Source: DATHBD01 sp035296325 (lineage in GTDB: Bacteria > Actinomycetota > Actinomycetes > Mycobacteriales > Micromonosporaceae). From it: 64,000 nt of DNA. Of the stretch, positions 52,885 to 61,121 are shown in pieces. The DNA is taken from NCBI GenBank assembly GCA_035296325.1, contig DATHBD010000051.1, positions 1-64,000 of the forward strand. The letters are read 5' to 3'. Position numbers and translations under genes: made by a program. Below the pieces are notes generated by a model. The model made no database searches, was not told the DNA's origin, and was given only the letters and a program-made list of their open reading frames with translations. The stretch's first letter is position 1; every line of letters starts with the position of its first letter.

Positions 52885-53906
52885 CCCGAGGTTGACTGGT
52901 CCACCGAATCTACCGCCCGATCGGGGTGATCGCCCTCGGTGTCGGCCCGGATATCGATCCGCCAGCCGGTCAGCCGCGCGGCAAGTCGCGCGTTCTGACC
53001 TTCCCGGCCGATCGCCAACGACAGCTGGAAGTCCGGCACGGTGACCCGGGCCGCCCGGTTGGCGGCGTCGACGACCTCCACCCGCAGCGCGCGGGCCGGG
53101 GAGAGCGCGTAGCCGACGAACGTCGCCGGATCCTCGGACCAGTCGATGATGTCGATCTTCTCGCCGTGCAGCTCGCTCATCACCGCCCGGACCCGCTGGC
53201 CCATCGGGCCGATGCAGGCCCCCTTGGGGTTCACTCCCGGCACGGTGGACCTGACCGCGATCTTCGTACGGTGGCCCGCCTCACGGGCGATTGCCGCGAT
53301 CTCCACCGTGCCGTCGGCGATCTCCGGCACCTCCAGCGCGAAGAGCCGCTTGACCAGGGCCGGGTGGGAGCGCGACAGCGTGACCTGCGGGCCGCGGAAC
53401 CCTTTCGCCACATGGACGACGACGCAGCGCAGCCGCTGGCCGTGCTCATACCGCTCGCCGGGCACCTGCTCGGCGGCGGGCAGCATCGCCTCGATCTTGC
53501 CGAGGTCGACGGTGACGATGCCCTTCTCGGTGCGCGCCTCGTGCGCCTGCACCACGCCGGTGACCAGGTCGCCGTCCCGCCCGACGTACTCCCCGAAGTG
53601 CACCTCGTCGGTGGCCTCCCGCAGCCGCTGCAGAATCACCTGCTTCGCGGTCATCGCGGCGATCCGCCCGAAGTCGTGCGGCGTGTCCTCGTACTCCCGC
53701 ACGACATGACCGGCGGAGTCGTGGTCCTGAGCGAAGACGTTCGCCAGGCCGGTCTTGCGGTCGATCTCCACCCGGGCGTGCGGGTTCGCGCCCTCGGTGT
53801 GCCGGTACGCCGTCAGCAGTGCCGTCTCGATTGCCGCGAGGATGGTGTCGAACGGGATCTCCCGCTCGCGCTCGAGCGCACGGAGGGCAGCGAGGTCGAT
53901 GTTCAC
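52881..53906 (-). CDS. nusA: Transcription termination/antitermination protein NusA
   Basis: A 341-residue RNA-polymerase-binding factor. An N-terminal domain is followed by an S1 domain (TEKGIVTVDLGKIEAMLP). Two KH domains follow, the first with RTKIAVRSTVPGVNPKGACIG and the second with FQLSLAIGREGQNARLAARL. The C-terminal acidic repeats of E. coli are absent, as normal in actinobacteria. The GTG start at 53906 overlaps the rimP stop. Confidence 0.96.
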   Translation of the reverse strand: MNIDLAALRALEREREIPFDTILAAIETALLTAYRHTEGANPHARVEIDRKTGLANVFAQDHDSAGHVVREYEDTPHDFGRIAAMTAKQVILQRLREATDEVHFGEYVGRDGDLVTGVVQAHEARTEKGIVTVDLGKIEAMLPAAEQVPGERYEHGQRLRCVVVHVAKGFRGPQVTLSRSHPALVKRLFALEVPEIADGTVEIAAIAREAGHRTKIAVRSTVPGVNPKGACIGPMGQRVRAVMSELHGEKIDIIDWSEDPATFVGYALSPARALRVEVVDAANRAARVTVPDFQLSLAIGREGQNARLAARLTGWRIDIRADTEGDHPDRAVDSVDQSTSG

Positions 53907-54640
53907 TCCTCGTCCTCCTCTTCCACGACGTCGTCGTCTTCGTCGTCTTCGTCGTCTTCGTCGTCTTCGTCGTCGTCTTCGTCTTCTTGGTCGACCGGGT
54001 CGTCAGAGAAATCCTCGTCCGACTCTCCCTCGGCGTCGAGCGCGGCGAGCCGCTTGAACTCAATCTGTACCCGCCCCGGGCCCAAATCGCCGTATCCGAA
54101 CACCGAAACCGCGCCGTCCACGTCGAATTGCACGCCGGCCTCATCCGTGCCGGTCACCCGTCCGGTGAGCTGGCGATCGCCGACCCGGACCTGGACCAGC
54201 CGGCCGATGCTGCGTCGCCAGTGCCGCGGATCGGTCAACGGCCGGTCCACGCCGGGCGATCCGACCTCCAGCTCGTACTCGCCGGCGATCAACTCGTCAC
54301 CCGACTCCTCGGCGGAGTCGAGCGCTGTGGAGATGCGCCGGGACAGGTCCGCCACGGCGTCGAGATCCACACCGGCGTCGCTGTCGACCGCGATCCGCAC
54401 CAGGTGACGCCGGCCGACCCGGGACAGCGACAGCCCTTCCAGGTCGTACCCCGCCTCGGCCGCCACCGGCTCCACCACGGCCCGGAGCCGGGCGATGTGC
54501 GCAGCCCGATCACCAGGCGCCGGTGCACCGGCGGCGCGGTCACCACCCTTGCCATGGTGGGGCGCGGTGGCCTTGGCCGACCCGGTCGGGCGGCGCTGCC
54601 GGGACGGCTTGCCGGCCGCGGAGCCCCGCTGCCCTGCCAT
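53903..54640 (-). CDS. rimP: Ribosome maturation factor RimP
   Basis: A 245-residue factor for 30S assembly. Family blocks are LSRVGRRHLVRIAVDSDAG, DELIAGEYELEVGSPGVDR, PLTDPRHWRRSIGRLVQVR and GAVSVFGYGDLGPGRVQIEF. The N-terminal 40 residues are basic and low-complexity. The C-terminus is an acidic Asp/Glu tail of about 45 residues encoded by a 9-bp repeat (53932-53967), unlike the normal family. The ATG at 54640 has a GAGGGGT ribosome-binding site. The 209 bp between this start and the divergent lipoprotein gene show no clear site. Confidence 0.94.
   Translation of the reverse strand: MAGQRGSAAGKPSRQRRPTGSAKATAPHHGKGGDRAAGAPAPGDRAAHIARLRAVVEPVAAEAGYDLEGLSLSRVGRRHLVRIAVDSDAGVDLDAVADLSRRISTALDSAEESGDELIAGEYELEVGSPGVDRPLTDPRHWRRSIGRLVQVRVGDRQLTGRVTGTDEAGVQFDVDGAVSVFGYGDLGPGRVQIEFKRLAALDAEGESDEDFSDDPVDQEDEDDDEDDEDDEDDEDDDVVEEEDEE
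53932..53967. repeat. 9-bp tandem repeat in rimP tail
   Basis: Four exact copies of CGTCGTCTT (plus strand) encode repeated acidic triplets in the RimP C-terminus. Imperfect copies continue to about 53990. Because the unit is nine bases, copy-number change would keep the frame and only lengthen or shorten the acidic tail. Confidence 0.9.
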
Positions 54641-54849
54641 CGCCGCACCCCTCATTCGTGTTCGGCCATCCCTGGCCCGTCCATTGCGCTGGACACCGGC
54701 ACGACGTTGCAACCCGGCGACTTCGGTCGGCGGCTCCAGCGAAGCCTAACGCTAAGCGGCGCAGGCCCGCCCACGGCGCTCCGATGCCGGGCGACGGGCC
54801 GCACCGGGTGCCCGGGGCGGGACAGCTACCGGGCGGACCATGGTGTTGT

Positions 54850-55422
54850 ATGGGCGACGTGTCTGGTAGCGACCCGCGGTTGTCTCGTCGGGCGCTCCTC
54901 GCCGCAGTCGGGGCGGGACTGGCCGGGGCCGGCTCGCTGGGCGGTTGCCGGCTGCCATCCACCGGGCTGACCACCTCGCCTGCGCGTTGGCAGGCCGCCC
55001 CGGATCCGCTCGTGGCATTCCTGGCCGCCACCATCGGCCTCGCCGACCGCTACGACGCCGTGATCACCGCGGTGCCGGCCCTGACCCAGCGGCTGGCGCC
55101 CATCCGCGACGCCCATCGGGCCCACGTGACCGTTCTGGCTCGCCACGTTGGCCTGGTCGGCAGCCTGCCGCCGGGCCGGCCCGACCAGCCGGCCGCCACG
55201 CCGGCAACACCCGCGCCGACCGCGCCGACACCATCCGCACCGGCGCCACCAACGCCGGCGACGCCCACCGACCCGGCTGCCGCGATCGCCAGCCTCCGCA
55301 GCGCCGAGGACGCCGCCGTCCAGGCCGCGGTCGCCGCCTGCCTCACCGCCCCGCGGTGGCACGCCGCCCTGCTCGGTTCCATCGCGGCCGGACGCGCCTG
55401 TCACCTGGCGGTGCTGACGTGA
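54850..55422 (+). CDS. Tat-type lipoprotein, hypothetical
   Basis: A 190-residue protein. SRRALLAAVGAGLAGAGSL and GGC form a twin-arginine-like signal with a lipobox, so it is likely exported folded and lipidated. The middle is Pro/Ala/Thr-rich (a linker of about 45 residues) and the C-terminal part is helical (SLRSAEDAAVQAAVAACL). It probably works with the DUF4439 protein encoded next. The stop codon lies inside a 29-bp duplicated element. Confidence 0.78.
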   Translation: MGDVSGSDPRLSRRALLAAVGAGLAGAGSLGGCRLPSTGLTTSPARWQAAPDPLVAFLAATIGLADRYDAVITAVPALTQRLAPIRDAHRAHVTVLARHVGLVGSLPPGRPDQPAATPATPAPTAPTPSAPAPPTPATPTDPAAAIASLRSAEDAAVQAAVAACLTAPRWHAALLGSIAAGRACHLAVLT

Positions 55423-55464
55423 CCGCGGCTCACCCGGCGGTGCTGACGTGACCGCGGCTCAGGA
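55407..55464. repeat. 29-bp tandem duplication over a stop/start junction
   Basis: The block from 55407 repeats from 55436 (offset 29 bp), clearly over about 26 bp. Each copy contains CTGACGTGACCGCGGCT, i.e. the lipoprotein stop TGA overlapped by GTG of the next gene. The first copy would encode only a ten-residue peptide before a stop. Confidence 0.85.
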
Positions 55465-55879
55465 GCGCCTCGGGGCGGCGCTGCGCGCGGAGCACGCGGC
55501 GATCTTCGCCTACGGCACGGTGGGGGCACGGCTGGCTGCGGGCAGCGTCGACCTGGCGGTACAGGCTGAGGCCGCCCACCGCGCCAGACGGGACGCGCTG
55601 GTCCTCCGGCTTGCCGGCACCGGGACACCGCCCGCGGTAGCGGAACCGGCGTACGCCCTGCCGCATCCGGTCACCGACCAGGCGTCCGCGCTGCGCCTGG
55701 CGGTCGGCGTCGAAGAGCGCACGGCGGCCATCTGGCAGGCCGCCCTGCCGGACACCGACGGCGAGGATCGCCGCCTTGCCCTGGACGCGCTGGTCGACTG
55801 CGCGGTCCGGGCGGTTCGGCTGCGCCAGGCGGCCGGCGTGGCGGCGCCAACCGTGCCGTTCCCGGGCCAACCGGCGTAG
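55448..55879 (+). CDS. DUF4439 ferritin-like protein
   Basis: A 143-residue helical protein with the DUF4439 pattern: ALRAEHAAIFAYGTVGARLA and QAEAAHRARRDALVLRLAG. The Glu/His ferritin-like ligands are visible in LRAEHAAIFAYG and EAAHRARRD. It begins GTG at 55448; the equivalent GTG in the first duplicate is out of frame with the rest. It probably forms a two-gene unit with the upstream lipoprotein. The role is unknown. Confidence 0.88.
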   Translation: MTAAQERLGAALRAEHAAIFAYGTVGARLAAGSVDLAVQAEAAHRARRDALVLRLAGTGTPPAVAEPAYALPHPVTDQASALRLAVGVEERTAAIWQAALPDTDGEDRRLALDALVDCAVRAVRLRQAAGVAAPTVPFPGQPA

Positions 55880-55970
55880 CAGGCGCCGCCGCGCAGTCAG
55901 CTGCCCTGCCCAGCCGTCGCCCCGGACCAGCCGAGCGCCCGAGCCGGGAGTCCCCAGCCGGGGCGACACG

Positions 55971-56705
55971 GTGGGCATCCTCATTGACAATGGCCGGGTG
56001 TCCGGCAACCGGGAGCTGACCAACCCCCGCTGGGCGGTCGCCGAGGCGATCGCCGCCGGGGTGCTGCGCCGGTACTCGAGCCAGATCCACGCGATCGGCG
56101 TCCACGGGTCGATGGCGCACGGCGACGACGAGGAGACCAGCGGCGTCGATCTCGCCGTGGTCACCGGCCAGCCCGGCGGCGGGCCCTCGCCCACGAGACG
56201 GCGCATCTCCGGTGTGCTCGTGGTGCTCGACGTCATCTCGGTGCCCGAGTACCTGGCGATGGCCGCCACGCTCACGCCGTCCTGGCCCCTCACCGCCGAC
56301 AGGTACCTGACCACCAGACCGATCTACGACCCGATGGGTTGGCATGGACGGCTGCGCGACACCCACCTGGGCCGGCTCGCGGAGGCCACCCGCGCCCAGT
56401 TCGCCGCGCCCGCGCGGCAGGCGTGGTGCCAGGCGGCGGCGGCGCGGGACCGGGCGGTACGGCTGGCGCAGTGGCATGACACCGACGGCGCCCTGCTCGC
56501 TGTGGGGGAAGCCCGGCTGGCCACGGCGCTCGTGCACGGGCTGCTGACCCGGACGTACTACCGCAGCGGCGCGGACGCCCTGGGCCGTACCGGGCTCGGC
56601 GACATCGACCTTGTCGACCTGTCGACGCGGTTGGCCGAGTTGGCGACCGAACTGGGCAACCGGGGCCATCCGGTGGACGGGCAGGTCAACGACCTGTTCG
56701 ACTGA
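55971..56705 (+). CDS. Nucleotidyltransferase, KNTase-like, atypical metal site
   Basis: A 244-residue protein with a DNA-polymerase-beta-like nucleotidyltransferase motif: IGVHGSMAHGDDEETSGVDL. The GS and the second acid (VDL) fit, but the position of the first catalytic aspartate (S-D-x-D) is glycine. A helical C-terminal half (KNTase C-like) follows, with ALLAVGEARLATALVHGLLT. Substrate and activity are open. The start is GTG 55971; a GTG at 55998 is an alternative. It follows the DUF4439 gene by 91 bp. Confidence 0.78.
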   Translation: MGILIDNGRVSGNRELTNPRWAVAEAIAAGVLRRYSSQIHAIGVHGSMAHGDDEETSGVDLAVVTGQPGGGPSPTRRRISGVLVVLDVISVPEYLAMAATLTPSWPLTADRYLTTRPIYDPMGWHGRLRDTHLGRLAEATRAQFAAPARQAWCQAAAARDRAVRLAQWHDTDGALLAVGEARLATALVHGLLTRTYYRSGADALGRTGLGDIDLVDLSTRLAELATELGNRGHPVDGQVNDLFD

Positions 56706-56741
56706 CCCCTCCGCCGGGGAGCCGGCGACCCGGAACCGGCA

Positions 56742-56780
56742 GCCGGAGCCGGCGGCCGGAGCCGGCGGCCGGAGCCGGCA
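56742..56780. repeat. Three-copy 13-bp GC tandem repeat
   Basis: GCCGGAGCCGGCG repeats three times (the last with one change) between the convergent nucleotidyltransferase and VIT genes. Each copy contains the self-complementary core GCCGGC. It may form stacked hairpins and serve as a bidirectional transcription end. Confidence 0.75.
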
Positions 56781-56784
56781 GCGC

Positions 56785-57498
56785 TCAGCCGACCGCGGTA
56801 ACTCCGATCAGGGAGCCGATGAGGTACGTCGCGTCGGCGGCCGTCGCGCCGAAGACCAGCTGTCGCAGCCCGCTGGCCCACCACGCCCGCTCGGTGAACC
56901 GGGCGAAGAGCGCGCCCGCGACGAAGAGCCCGAGCCCTCCAACGGCGAGCGCGAGGGCGAGCGAGGTGCTGCCGAACAGGTACGGCAGCAGCGGGACCAG
57001 GGCACCGATCGAGAAGCAGACAAACGACGACCCGGCCGCCAGCCACGGGCTGGGCGCGTCGTCCGGATCGATCCCCATCTCCTCCTGAACGTGCACCCGG
57101 ACCGCTTCCTCCGGGTTCCTGGCGAGCGTGGTGGCGACCTGGTGGGCGAGATCCGCCGGCAGCCCGCGCGCCATCCACACCTGGGCGAGTTCCTCCGCCT
57201 CGCCGTCCGGGTTGCGCTCCAACTCCCGCCGCTCCTTGGCGACCTCGGCCTGGACCTGCTCGTTCTGGGTACGGACGCTGGTGTACTCACCGAGCCCCAT
57301 CGAGATCGCGCCGGCGACCAGCCCCGCCGTGCCGGTCAGCACGATGGTGTGTGCCGCCACGCCGCCACCGCCCACGCCCGCGATCAGCGCGATGTTGGTG
57401 ACCAGCCCGTCCATCGCACCGAAGACGGCCGGGCGTAGCCAACCACCCGATACATCCGGGTGGTGGTGGTCGGCAAGCGGCGCCGACTCCGCCGTCAC
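56785..57498 (-). CDS. VIT1/CCC1 family transporter
   Basis: A 237-residue membrane protein of the vacuolar iron transporter family, which exports Fe2+/Mn2+. It has the N-terminal His-rich HHHPDVSGGW, then FGAMDGLVTNIALIAGV and AGAISMGLGEYTSVRTQ. A long acidic cytoplasmic loop (EVAKERRELERNPDGE; VHVQEEMGIDPDD) is likely the metal-binding domain. About five spans are visible. The GTG start overlaps the map stop. Confidence 0.92.
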   Translation of the reverse strand: MTAESAPLADHHHPDVSGGWLRPAVFGAMDGLVTNIALIAGVGGGGVAAHTIVLTGTAGLVAGAISMGLGEYTSVRTQNEQVQAEVAKERRELERNPDGEAEELAQVWMARGLPADLAHQVATTLARNPEEAVRVHVQEEMGIDPDDAPSPWLAAGSSFVCFSIGALVPLLPYLFGSTSLALALAVGGLGLFVAGALFARFTERAWWASGLRQLVFGATAADATYLIGSLIGVTAVG

Positions 57499-58352
57499 GG
57501 CACGGTCAGGATCTCGTAGCCGTCATCGGTCACCAGTACGGTGTGCTCGAACTGGGCGGTCCAGCGCCCGTCCTTCGTGACCACCGTCCAGCCGTCGCGC
57601 CACATCGTGTACTCGTGCGTGCCCAGCGTGATCATCGGCTCGATGGTGAACGTCATCCCCGGCTCCATGACGGTACGCAGGTCAGGTTTGTCGTAGTGCG
57701 GCACGTAGAGCCCGGAGTGGAACGTCTCACCGATCCCGTGGCCGGTGAAGTCCCGCACGACGCCGTACCCGAAGCGCTTGGCGTACGCCTCGATCACCCG
57801 GCCCACGGCGTTCAGCGGGCGACCGGGGGCGACCGCGCGGATCCCGCGCATCATCGCCTCGTGGGTGCGCTCGACCAGCAGCCGTACGTCCTCGGCCACC
57901 GCACCGACGCAGAACGTGGCGTTGGTGTCCCCGTGCACACCGCCGATGAAGGCGGTCACATCCACGTTGACGATGTCGCCGTCCTGAATGACCGTCGAGT
58001 CCGGGATGCCGTGACAGATCACCTCGTTCAGGGAGGTGCAGCACGACTTGGGAAAGCCCTTGTAGCCGAGGGTCGACGGGTAGGCACCGGAATCACAGAG
58101 GAACTCGTGCACCACCCGGTCGACCTCGTCGGTGGTCACCCCCGGCCGGCAGTGCTCACCGGCGAGCACCACCGCCTGTGCGCCGAGCCTGCCGGCAACC
58201 CGCATCCGTTCGATGATCTCGGGCGACTGGATGTCGGAGCCGCGGTGCCGCTGCGGCGCGCGCTTGCCGACATACTCGGGTCTGGCGATGTGCGGTGGCA
58301 CCTGCCGCCACGGCGTGAGCGTTCCTGGGGCGAGTGGGGCGCGGACCGTCAT
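57495..58352 (-). CDS. map: Methionine aminopeptidase, type I
   Basis: A 285-residue enzyme removing initiator Met. The metal ligands are in DGDIVNVDVTAFIGGVHGD (two Asp), FTGHGIGETFHSG (His), TIEPMITLG (Glu) and FEHTVLVT (Glu). An N-terminal extension of about 40 residues (ending KRAPQRHRGSDIQSPE) is common in actinobacteria and carries a PxxP-like region. The ATG at 58352 is close to a TAGGCT-like box about 10 bp upstream, so the transcript may be leaderless (tentative). Confidence 0.95.
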   Translation of the reverse strand: MTVRAPLAPGTLTPWRQVPPHIARPEYVGKRAPQRHRGSDIQSPEIIERMRVAGRLGAQAVVLAGEHCRPGVTTDEVDRVVHEFLCDSGAYPSTLGYKGFPKSCCTSLNEVICHGIPDSTVIQDGDIVNVDVTAFIGGVHGDTNATFCVGAVAEDVRLLVERTHEAMMRGIRAVAPGRPLNAVGRVIEAYAKRFGYGVVRDFTGHGIGETFHSGLYVPHYDKPDLRTVMEPGMTFTIEPMITLGTHEYTMWRDGWTVVTKDGRWTAQFEHTVLVTDDGYEILTVP

Positions 58353-58404
58353 ACCTTGGAGCCTATCCAATTGCCGGTCCGACCTGACGAGCGCGACGCC
58401 AGGA

Positions 58405-58968
58405 TCAGCGCACCATGCTGGGCAGGGCCGGCAGCCGGTCGATGCTGTGCCGGTTCTTCTGCTCCGCGTACGCGGCGAGTTGCTCGTCGTCCTTGTTGCC
58501 CGCCCAGCGCACGAGCAGGTCACGGTCCTCGACGTAGTCGAACCGGGGCACCGAGTAGCCGCAGGAGTCGCTGACCCGGGTCACCGTCACGTCGATGATC
58601 GACCGCAGCCCGTGTGTCCGCGGCTCCGGGAACGCCGCGAGGAGGTCGGCGAAGCCGGCGTCGCCGGGCAGCGTGGCCACACCGGTTCCGTGCAGCCGCA
58701 CGATGTTGGGCGGTCCGGTGAACGCACAGAACATCAGCACGATCCGCCCGTTGTCGACCAGATGCGCGATGGTCTCAACGCCGCTGCCCAGGTAGTCGAG
58801 GTAGGCCACCCGGTGCTCACCGAGCACGGCGAAGGTCCCGGCCATTCCCTTCGGTGAGACGTTGACATGCCCGTCGGCGGCGCTCGGCGCCGTCCCGACG
58901 AAGTAGATGTGCTGGGCCAGGAGAAACTCCCGGAGCCGCGCGTCGATTCCCTCGTGCACCTTTCCCAT
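58405..58968 (-). CDS. Pyridoxamine 5'-phosphate oxidase family protein
   Basis: A 187-residue split-barrel protein. MGKVHEGIDARLREFLLAQH is followed by HIYFVGTAPSAADGHVNVSPK and NGRIVLMFCAFTGPPNIVRL. It probably binds FMN or F420; the substrate is unknown. The ATG at 58966-58968 is used. It lies 52 bp past the map 5' end, on the same strand. Confidence 0.87.
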   Translation of the reverse strand: MGKVHEGIDARLREFLLAQHIYFVGTAPSAADGHVNVSPKGMAGTFAVLGEHRVAYLDYLGSGVETIAHLVDNGRIVLMFCAFTGPPNIVRLHGTGVATLPGDAGFADLLAAFPEPRTHGLRSIIDVTVTRVSDSCGYSVPRFDYVEDRDLLVRWAGNKDDEQLAAYAEQKNRHSIDRLPALPSMVR

Positions 58969-59092
58969 CTCACGATCATCCACCGGGGACGGCGCCGGAC
59001 TCCAACCATTTCCACCAGGTGACACCGGCGATATCGGGGCACGGATCGGCTGGTCGGGCGGCGTCACTGCACATGCGCCGCCGCCCCGCCGC

Positions 59093-59524
59093 TTAATCCA
59101 GGTGCTGGGCAAGCGACTCCGCGCTGCCCGGCTCGGCCGCCAGTAGCAACTCGTCCTCTTCGTCCGCGGCGGCAAGTGCCCGCCGCACGGCGGTGGCACC
59201 GACCCAGCCGGCCACCGCTCCGACCACCGCCGCACCGGCGATCCACATCCACGGCACCGGAGCGCGCCGGCCGGCCAGGGCGTCCACCGCGGCAGTGGCC
59301 CGACGCCACGCCTCATCTGCCGCGGCACCGACCTTGTGCTGCACGTCGTCGGCTGTCGTCCGGGTCTTGAGCTGGGCCTCGTCGGCCAGGTCAACGCTGC
59401 GGCGGGTAACCGAACGGGCGGTGTGCCCGGCCGACTCCATGGCGGCGACAAGGTTGTCCCACGCCTCTTCCGCCACCCGCTCCGCCTCACGCGTCCGTCG
59501 CGCGGTCCACTGTGTACTCAACAT
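59093..59524 (-). CDS. Hypothetical membrane-anchored coiled-coil protein
   Basis: A 143-residue protein. The N-terminal 80 residues are helical and charged (WTARRTREAERVAEEAWDNL), then comes one span (VPWMWIAGAAVVGAVAGWVG) and an acidic tail (AADEEDELLLAAEPGS). I do not recognise the family. The ATG at 59524 is preferred over 59578. It sits between the PPOX gene and the amine operon. Confidence 0.75.
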   Translation of the reverse strand: MLSTQWTARRTREAERVAEEAWDNLVAAMESAGHTARSVTRRSVDLADEAQLKTRTTADDVQHKVGAAADEAWRRATAAVDALAGRRAPVPWMWIAGAAVVGAVAGWVGATAVRRALAAADEEDELLLAAEPGSAESLAQHLD

Positions 59525-59590
59525 CGCTACCTCCCGGGGTCTGCGCTCCAACCTATCCCCGTACGCAACCCCCATCACCGCAAACCCACC

Positions 59591-59661
59591 GCGATCTTGC
59601 AGTTATGGTCCGGCGATACCGCCCGAAAACCCCCGAAACGCGTGCAGGCCTGCAAGATCGC
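59591..59661. repeat. Dispersed inverted repeat, copy 3
   Basis: GCGATCTTGCA (59591-59601) and TGCAAGATCGC (59651-59661) are perfect 11-bp arms around 49 nt, just past the 3' end of the gamma-glutamyl hydrolase gene. The loop differs from the other copies, but the arms are the same. Confidence 0.8.
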
Positions 59662-59665
59662 TGGG

Positions 59666-60349
59666 TCAGGTGGCGGCGCGGACCAGCGCGGCGAAGGGGC
59701 GGATGTCCGCGGCCTCCTCCGGGTGCCACTGGACTCCGAGGACGAAACGGCGCTCGGGGTCCTCCACCGCCTCGATCACGCCGTCGTCGGCCCAGCCGGT
59801 GACGGTGAGCCCACCCGGGTCGTCCACGGCCTGGTGGTGGTACGAGTTGATCTCGGCCGTGGCGCCGAAGATGCCGGCCACCAGGGATCCCGGCGTGAAG
59901 GTGGCCGGGTGCATGCCGTACACCCCCGGCGCGGGCTGATGCCGCTCGTTGCCGAGCACATCGGGCAGGTGCTGGTGCAGCGTGCCGCCGTAGCCCACCG
60001 CCAGCAGCTCGGCCCCCCGGCAGACGCCCAGGACCGGCAGGTCGGCGTCGAGGGCGGCGGCCAGGACGGCCAGTTCCCCGGCGTCGCGGTCCGGCCGGCA
60101 GACGGTACGGGGGTGCGCCGGCGCGCCGTACCTGGCCGGATCGACGTCGGCGCCGCCGGCCAGGACCAGCCCGTCCAGGCGACCGATCAGGTCCTTGGCG
60201 TCCCGCTCGTCCGGCGGCAGGATGATCGCCCGCCCACCGGCCGCGGCGATCAGGCGCACATACCCCTCGGGCAGCAGTGCGGCACGCGCGTCCCACGGGC
60301 CCCAGCGGGCCGGCTCCACGTAGGCGGTGACTCCGATCACCGCGGTCAT
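59666..60349 (-). CDS. Gamma-glutamyl-gamma-aminobutyrate hydrolase family (PuuD-like)
   Basis: A 227-residue class I glutamine-amidotransferase-fold hydrolase. The nucleophile is in LPVLGVCRGAELLAVGYGG, His/Glu in GVQWHPEEAADIRP, and the N-terminus is MTAVIGVTAYVEPARWGPWD. PuuD frees GABA from gamma-glutamyl-GABA. The start overlaps the SDR stop by 4 bp, so it is the last gene of the four-gene amine operon. Confidence 0.9.
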   Translation of the reverse strand: MTAVIGVTAYVEPARWGPWDARAALLPEGYVRLIAAAGGRAIILPPDERDAKDLIGRLDGLVLAGGADVDPARYGAPAHPRTVCRPDRDAGELAVLAAALDADLPVLGVCRGAELLAVGYGGTLHQHLPDVLGNERHQPAPGVYGMHPATFTPGSLVAGIFGATAEINSYHHQAVDDPGGLTVTGWADDGVIEAVEDPERRFVLGVQWHPEEAADIRPFAALVRAAT

Positions 60350-61113
60350 AGCGGCGTCACGTACGCCCCGGTGATGCCGCCGTCGACAACGAACTGCGCA
60401 GCGGTGATGAACGAAGCGTCGTCGCTGGCCAGGAACGCCACCGCCGCCGCGATCTCCTCCGGCCGGCCGAACCGCCCCATCGGCACGTGCACCAGGCGGC
60501 GGGCAGCGCGCTCGGGGTCGGCGGCGAACAGGTCCATCAGCAGCGGCGTGGCGATCGGCCCGGGGCACAGCGCGTTCACCCGGATGCCCTCGCGGGCGAA
60601 CTGCACACCAAGCTCGCGGGTCATCGCCAGGACTCCGCCCTTGCTGGCGGTGTACGCGATCTGCGACGTCGCCGCACCCATCAGCGCCACGAAGCTGGCG
60701 GTATTGATGATCGACCCCTTGCCCTGCCGGCGCATGTGCGGCAGCGCGTACCTGCAGCACAGGTACACGCTCGTGGTGTTCACCCGCAGCACCCGCTCCC
60801 ACGCGTCCAGGCCGGTGTCCAGGATCGAGTCGTCGTCGGGCGGGGAGATGCCGGCGTTGTTGAAGGCGATGTCCACCCTGCCGTGGCGCTGCGCCACGCC
60901 GTCGAAGAGCTCCCGCACCGCCGCCTCGTCGGACACGTCGCAGGCCACGAAGTCGCCCCCCACCTCGTCGGCGGCGGCCCGGCCGGCGTCGGTGTCCACG
61001 TCCACCGCGACGACGCGCGCCCCCTCGGTGGCGAACCGCCGCGCGGTGGCGAGCCCGATCCCGCTACCCGCGCCGGTGATCACCGCCACCCGCCCCGCCA
61101 GTCGCCCTTCCAT
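60346..61113 (-). CDS. SDR family oxidoreductase
   Basis: A 255-residue NAD(P)-dependent dehydrogenase. The cofactor motif is VAVITGAGSGIGLATARRFA, NNAG is present, and the catalytic Tyr-Lys is in QIAYTASKGGVLAM. In Streptomyces-like polyamine clusters such SDRs handle amino-aldehyde or alcohol intermediates. The substrate is unknown. Confidence 0.93.
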   Translation of the reverse strand: MEGRLAGRVAVITGAGSGIGLATARRFATEGARVVAVDVDTDAGRAAADEVGGDFVACDVSDEAAVRELFDGVAQRHGRVDIAFNNAGISPPDDDSILDTGLDAWERVLRVNTTSVYLCCRYALPHMRRQGKGSIINTASFVALMGAATSQIAYTASKGGVLAMTRELGVQFAREGIRVNALCPGPIATPLLMDLFAADPERAARRLVHVPMGRFGRPEEIAAAVAFLASDDASFITAAQFVVDGGITGAYVTPL

Positions 61114-61121
61114 GCCGCCCC

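Noticed and set aside
53932..53990. The nine-base repeat in rimP as a CRISPR array
   Set aside because: It is inside a reading frame with in-frame units and no spacers.
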